5,433 bases of DNA. Origin: an uncultured Campylobacter sp. GTDB taxonomy: Bacteria; Campylobacterota; Campylobacteria; Campylobacterales; Campylobacteraceae. The notes under the pieces were generated by a model. The model was not told where the DNA came from and searched no databases. It saw nothing but the letters and a program-made list of their open reading frames with translations. The translations under genes and the position numbers were made by a program. The stretch covers positions 1 through 5,433 of the forward strand of contig CALCKS010000142.1 of the NCBI GenBank assembly GCA_937965895.1. The letters run 5' to 3'. Positions 3,207 to 5,433 of the stretch are shown one piece after another. Numbering within the stretch: the first letter of the stretch is position 1; every line of letters begins with the position of its first letter.

Positions 3207-5433
3207 TTACATATGGGTTATTTGCAGATACGTATCGCCGCCTTCGGTTATTATGTTGCCGTTTAGCAGGTCGAAATTTGACAATCCCGCAAGCTTTACG
3301 AGATTGTCTCCGTTGCTTACGGTTTTATTGGCATCGACATCTCTTACTAGATATGTTTCGTTATTGTAGTAGACTGCATACATAGTATTTGCGTCGGTAG
3401 AGCCTAGAGAGTCTAGGGCTGCATTTATGGCTTCTTTTAGATCGGTCTTGCCGTTTGCGGCATTTTGATCTATCTTGACGAAATTTGCAACTGCGCTACC
3501 TAGACTTATCTTATCGCCTCTGTTTGCATCGGTTATCGTTACGTATTTGCTAGCGTTAGCATCTGTCGTAGAAGCTCCTAGATTAAACGTATCGTTACCC
3601 GCTCCGCCGCTGATTTCAAATTTCTTATTAGCGGTTAATGCCGCAGTAGTGACGGTATCGTTTCCTTCGCCGAGGTTTACGGTTATATCTTTGGTTTGGG
3701 TTATCGTAAATTTTACTTTATCGTCGCCCTTGCCACTATCGACTAGTTTTAGGTTTTTAGAGCCGATCTCTATCTCGTCTTTGGTTTTTGAGCCTTTTAC
3801 CGTGGTTACGTTATCGTTATAGGCAGCTCCGTCCATGGTGGTTATTCTTGTAGTTCCGCTTGCGTTGTCGTATTCGCTCAGGTCGATGCTTTTTAGATTG
3901 CTAGCACTTAGCCCGTCTACCCAAAAATCCGTAATCGTACCTAGCGCTAGTAGGCTATCTGGATTTGTTATTCCACCTTTTACGGTGATAGTCTCTACTG
4001 TATCGTTGGAATAAGCCGTTATACCGGTTATTACGTTTGTTAGATTTGCTACGAAGTCCTTGGCTCTGTCCCCATCCATACCCCAACCTACATCTATCAT
4101 ATCAAAAGTGATCGGAGCGCTACTGCCCGAACGGATCGTTATGCTTTCTCCTACTTTCCAGCTACTAACGCCTCCAAATGTCATAGGCGCCGTCAAATTT
4201 GACATCTCAAGTGTTACATTTTTAGCAACTATATAGCCGTCAAGAGTAACACTTTGTAGATAGTTGTGCGTTCCAGTATTTATCGTAACGTTGCCAAATT
4301 TAGTATGGCTTTCTATATCCGCTGCGAGAGTTTTTAAATTTAGCTCTTTAATGTTGCTTGCGTTAATCGTAATATTGCGACCCGTTATATACTTGAAGTT
4401 GGCTGTGGAGTCTGGCCCGCTACCCTTGATATCGATATTTACGTCGCCTACGCTATCGATACTGTTTGTTTCTATAGTTTTTTGTCCGTAAGCTTTTATG
4501 TTTATATTTTTAACTTCCACTTTATCTGTCGTACTGGTGGCGGAGCCTATGCCAAAATCGTGAGTTAGGTCTTGCGTCCCTATCTTTACGCTAGCATCAG
4601 CTACGTTCGTATTTAGGTTTATGTTTACATCGCTTTTCTTGCTGTTATCATTGGTCTTAAATCCTCTTAGCCAGCCTATATCGATGGTTTTTTGATTATT
4701 TGCCGTTATATCGATGTTGCCGCCTAAAGACTCGTAGTTTGCTAGCTTTAGAGTAGAATCGGTTATACCTGAAGCTGCGTTAGCGTTTATACTTAGGCTC
4801 TTTGATTTTATGGTTACTGCATCGGGGGTTATTACGCTAGGGCTAGGTTGATAGCCTATCTCTACGGAGGAACCTGCTACGGTCGCGGTCGTATTAAATT
4901 TAGCATCTCCGCCTACGTTGATCTTTTCCCAATCGGTTATCGGACTAAAGACAGTTATCGGCGTTACGCTCATTTTTAGCGTCTTATAGCCGCTAGCGTT
5001 TACGTTTAGATTACCCGTGACATCTAGATTTCCGTTAGTTCGTATAATGCCGTCTGTTATATCGGAATTTGCGCTATGGTTTAAAGAGAAATTTCTAGCC
5101 TTTATGCCACCTGTTACGCTAGTATCGGTCGATACGGTCTCTTTGGCGTAGATTGCACTCGACCCCTCCTGCGTAAATTTACTAGTCAGACTTACATCTC
5201 CCGCTGCGGTTATATTTCCTACGGTTAACGTCTTTTGTCCTACGGCACTTAGGGTTACGTTGTTTGCCTTTTTATCGTTATCTCTATCTCCTATCTCCCC
5301 GTACGTTACCGTAGAGTCCTCTTTATCCGTAGTAGATATTAGGCTTACGTTTCTAGTAGTCATTATATATTCGCCGTTAGCTACGCTTAAATTCTTTAAT
5401 CCTTCGGCTTTTAAAGAAATATCTTGAACGCCT
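3207..5433 (-). CDS. S-layer/RTX-like surface protein, C-terminal 741 residues (N-terminus outside the window)
   Basis: The frame stays open to the window edge: before the Met at 5361-5363 it reads GVQDISLKAEGLKNLSV in the same repeat style, so that Met is internal. The part seen has no cysteine and is rich in Thr, Asn, Asp, Ser, Gly and Val. Numbering from that Met: 1-390 is an array of beta-strand repeats (motifs such as GDVSL, NVTLSAVGQKTL, NIDITANNQKTI); 391-520 is a less repetitive beta region; 526-622 is an RTX-type ladder (GKGDDKV, GEGNDTV, GGAGNDTF, RGDKISLG) expected to bind calcium; 645-718 holds YAVYYNNETYLVRD and DNLVKLAG, like the C-terminal regions of type I-secreted RTX proteins. 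By analogy with Campylobacter S-layer proteins (C. rectus Crs, C. fetus Sap) it is probably exported without a signal peptide by a type I system and assembled on the outer surface. An RTX adhesin is the alternative. Secretion genes are not in the window. Confidence 0.85.
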   Translation of the reverse strand, partial: GVQDISLKAEGLKNLSVANGEYIMTTRNVSLISTTDKEDSTVTYGEIGDRDNDKKANNVTLSAVGQKTLTVGNITAAGDVSLTSKFTQEGSSAIYAKETVSTDTSVTGGIKARNFSLNHSANSDITDGIIRTNGNLDVTGNLNVNASGYKTLKMSVTPITVFSPITDWEKINVGGDAKFNTTATVAGSSVEIGYQPSPSVITPDAVTIKSKSLSINANAASGITDSTLKLANYESLGGNIDITANNQKTIDIGWLRGFKTNDNSKKSDVNINLNTNVADASVKIGTQDLTHDFGIGSATSTTDKVEVKNINIKAYGQKTIETNSIDSVGDVNIDIKGSGPDSTANFKYITGRNITINASNIKELNLKTLAADIESHTKFGNVTINTGTHNYLQSVTLDGYIVAKNVTLEMSNLTAPMTFGGVSSWKVGESITIRSGSSAPITFDMIDVGWGMDGDRAKDFVANLTNVITGITAYSNDTVETITVKGGITNPDSLLALGTITDFWVDGLSASNLKSIDLSEYDNASGTTRITTMDGAAYNDNVTTVKGSKTKDEIEIGSKNLKLVDSGKGDDKVKFTITQTKDITVNLGEGNDTVTTAALTANKKFEISGGAGNDTFNLGASTTDANASKYVTITDANRGDKISLGSAVANFVKIDQNAANGKTDLKEAINAALDSLGSTDANTMYAVYYNNETYLVRDVDANKTVSNGDNLVKLAGLSNFDLLNGNIITEGGDTYLQITHM
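3498..3788 (-). repeat. RTX-type calcium-binding ladder within the surface protein
   Basis: Five related turns follow each other: KTKDEIEIG, GKGDDKVKF, GEGNDTVTT, GAGNDTFNL and NRGDKISLG. The conserved Asp residues are spaced 19, 21, 22 and 26 residues apart. Three match the GGxGxDxUx consensus core. Spacing is much wider than the 9 residues of tandem RTX nonapeptides, so the ladder alternates one RTX turn with an ordinary beta strand, as in a parallel beta roll. Confidence 0.7.
4194..5433 (-). repeat. Degenerate beta-strand repeats in the surface protein
   Basis: A motif [N/D][VI]x[LI]xAx[GN]xK[TN][LI] recurs about six times (lysines at about -11, 44, 127, 225, 295 and 339 from the Met at 5363), usually followed by GD[VA]x[LIF] and a [DG][SA][ST] segment. 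The best pair is IKARNFSLNHSANSDITDG (87-105) and IKSKSLSINANAASGITDS (185-203), 98 residues apart. The irregular spacing suggests old duplications with indels in loops of a beta-solenoid-like fold. Confidence 0.6.

Noticed and set aside
3201..3215. CATATG-TTA-CATATG around the stop codon of the surface-protein gene
   Set aside because: Short AT-rich symmetric sequence partly set by the terminal His-Met codons; no independent evidence for a site.
3475..4491. Plus-strand frames of 115 and 75 residues opposite the surface-protein gene
   Set aside because: They are antisense shadows; hydrophobic Val/Leu/Ser-rich composition is what the reverse complement of Asp/Asn/Thr-rich codons gives.
1..5433. 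CRISPR array, tRNA, rRNA or insertion sequence
   Set aside because: No regularly spaced direct repeats, no cloverleaf or rRNA-like sequence, and no transposase frame or flanking inverted repeats were seen.

Overview
The window looks like a chromosomal segment of a relatively GC-rich Campylobacter, most plausibly of the C. rectus/C. showae type. This rests on three things seen in the sequence: the 3' part of a very large, cysteine-free, Thr/Asn/Asp-rich S-layer/RTX-type protein, a very high density of the hexamer AAATTT on both strands, and GCG/GCC/CGC codon use alternating with AT-rich spacers. Species assignment is inference.

Layout. Bases 1-653 (+) carry the 3' part of a radical SAM gene of the spore-photoproduct-lyase-like family (COG1533); the window edge cuts the CX3CX2C iron-sulfur motif. 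Its frame stops at 653, but a coherent 42-codon continuation lies in the -1 frame and ends in a TGA (767-769) that overlaps the next start codon as ATGA. This points to a one-base deletion in a T run and an originally coupled two-gene operon. Bases 766-1770 (+) encode a membrane-anchored alpha/beta hydrolase with a visible Ser-Asp-His triad. Its unusual C-terminal tail runs through a hairpin and 75 bases into the convergent gene. Bases 1696-2388 (-) encode an unrecognised exported (Sec signal peptide) protein with its own Shine-Dalgarno sequence, a plausible promoter and a terminator.

Bases 2389-3206 hold no convincing gene. They contain several hairpins and perfect palindromes (two sharing the core GTTAAATTTAAC), a GGCTCG hexamer repeat, and a possible small RNA of about 85-90 nt. 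From 3207 to the end of the window (-) runs the C-terminal 741 residues of the S-layer/RTX-like protein: irregular beta-strand repeats, then a calcium-binding-type RTX ladder, then a C-terminal region resembling type I secretion targets.

The radical SAM and hydrolase genes are probably co-transcribed, but no joint pathway can be deduced. The exported protein and the S-layer gene both read leftwards and are separated by the hairpin-rich spacer, so they are probably independent units. Nothing here proves a wholly new system. The points most worth checking are the frameshifted operon junction, the AAATTT density, the nested palindromes with the possible small RNA, and the repeat architecture of the surface protein.
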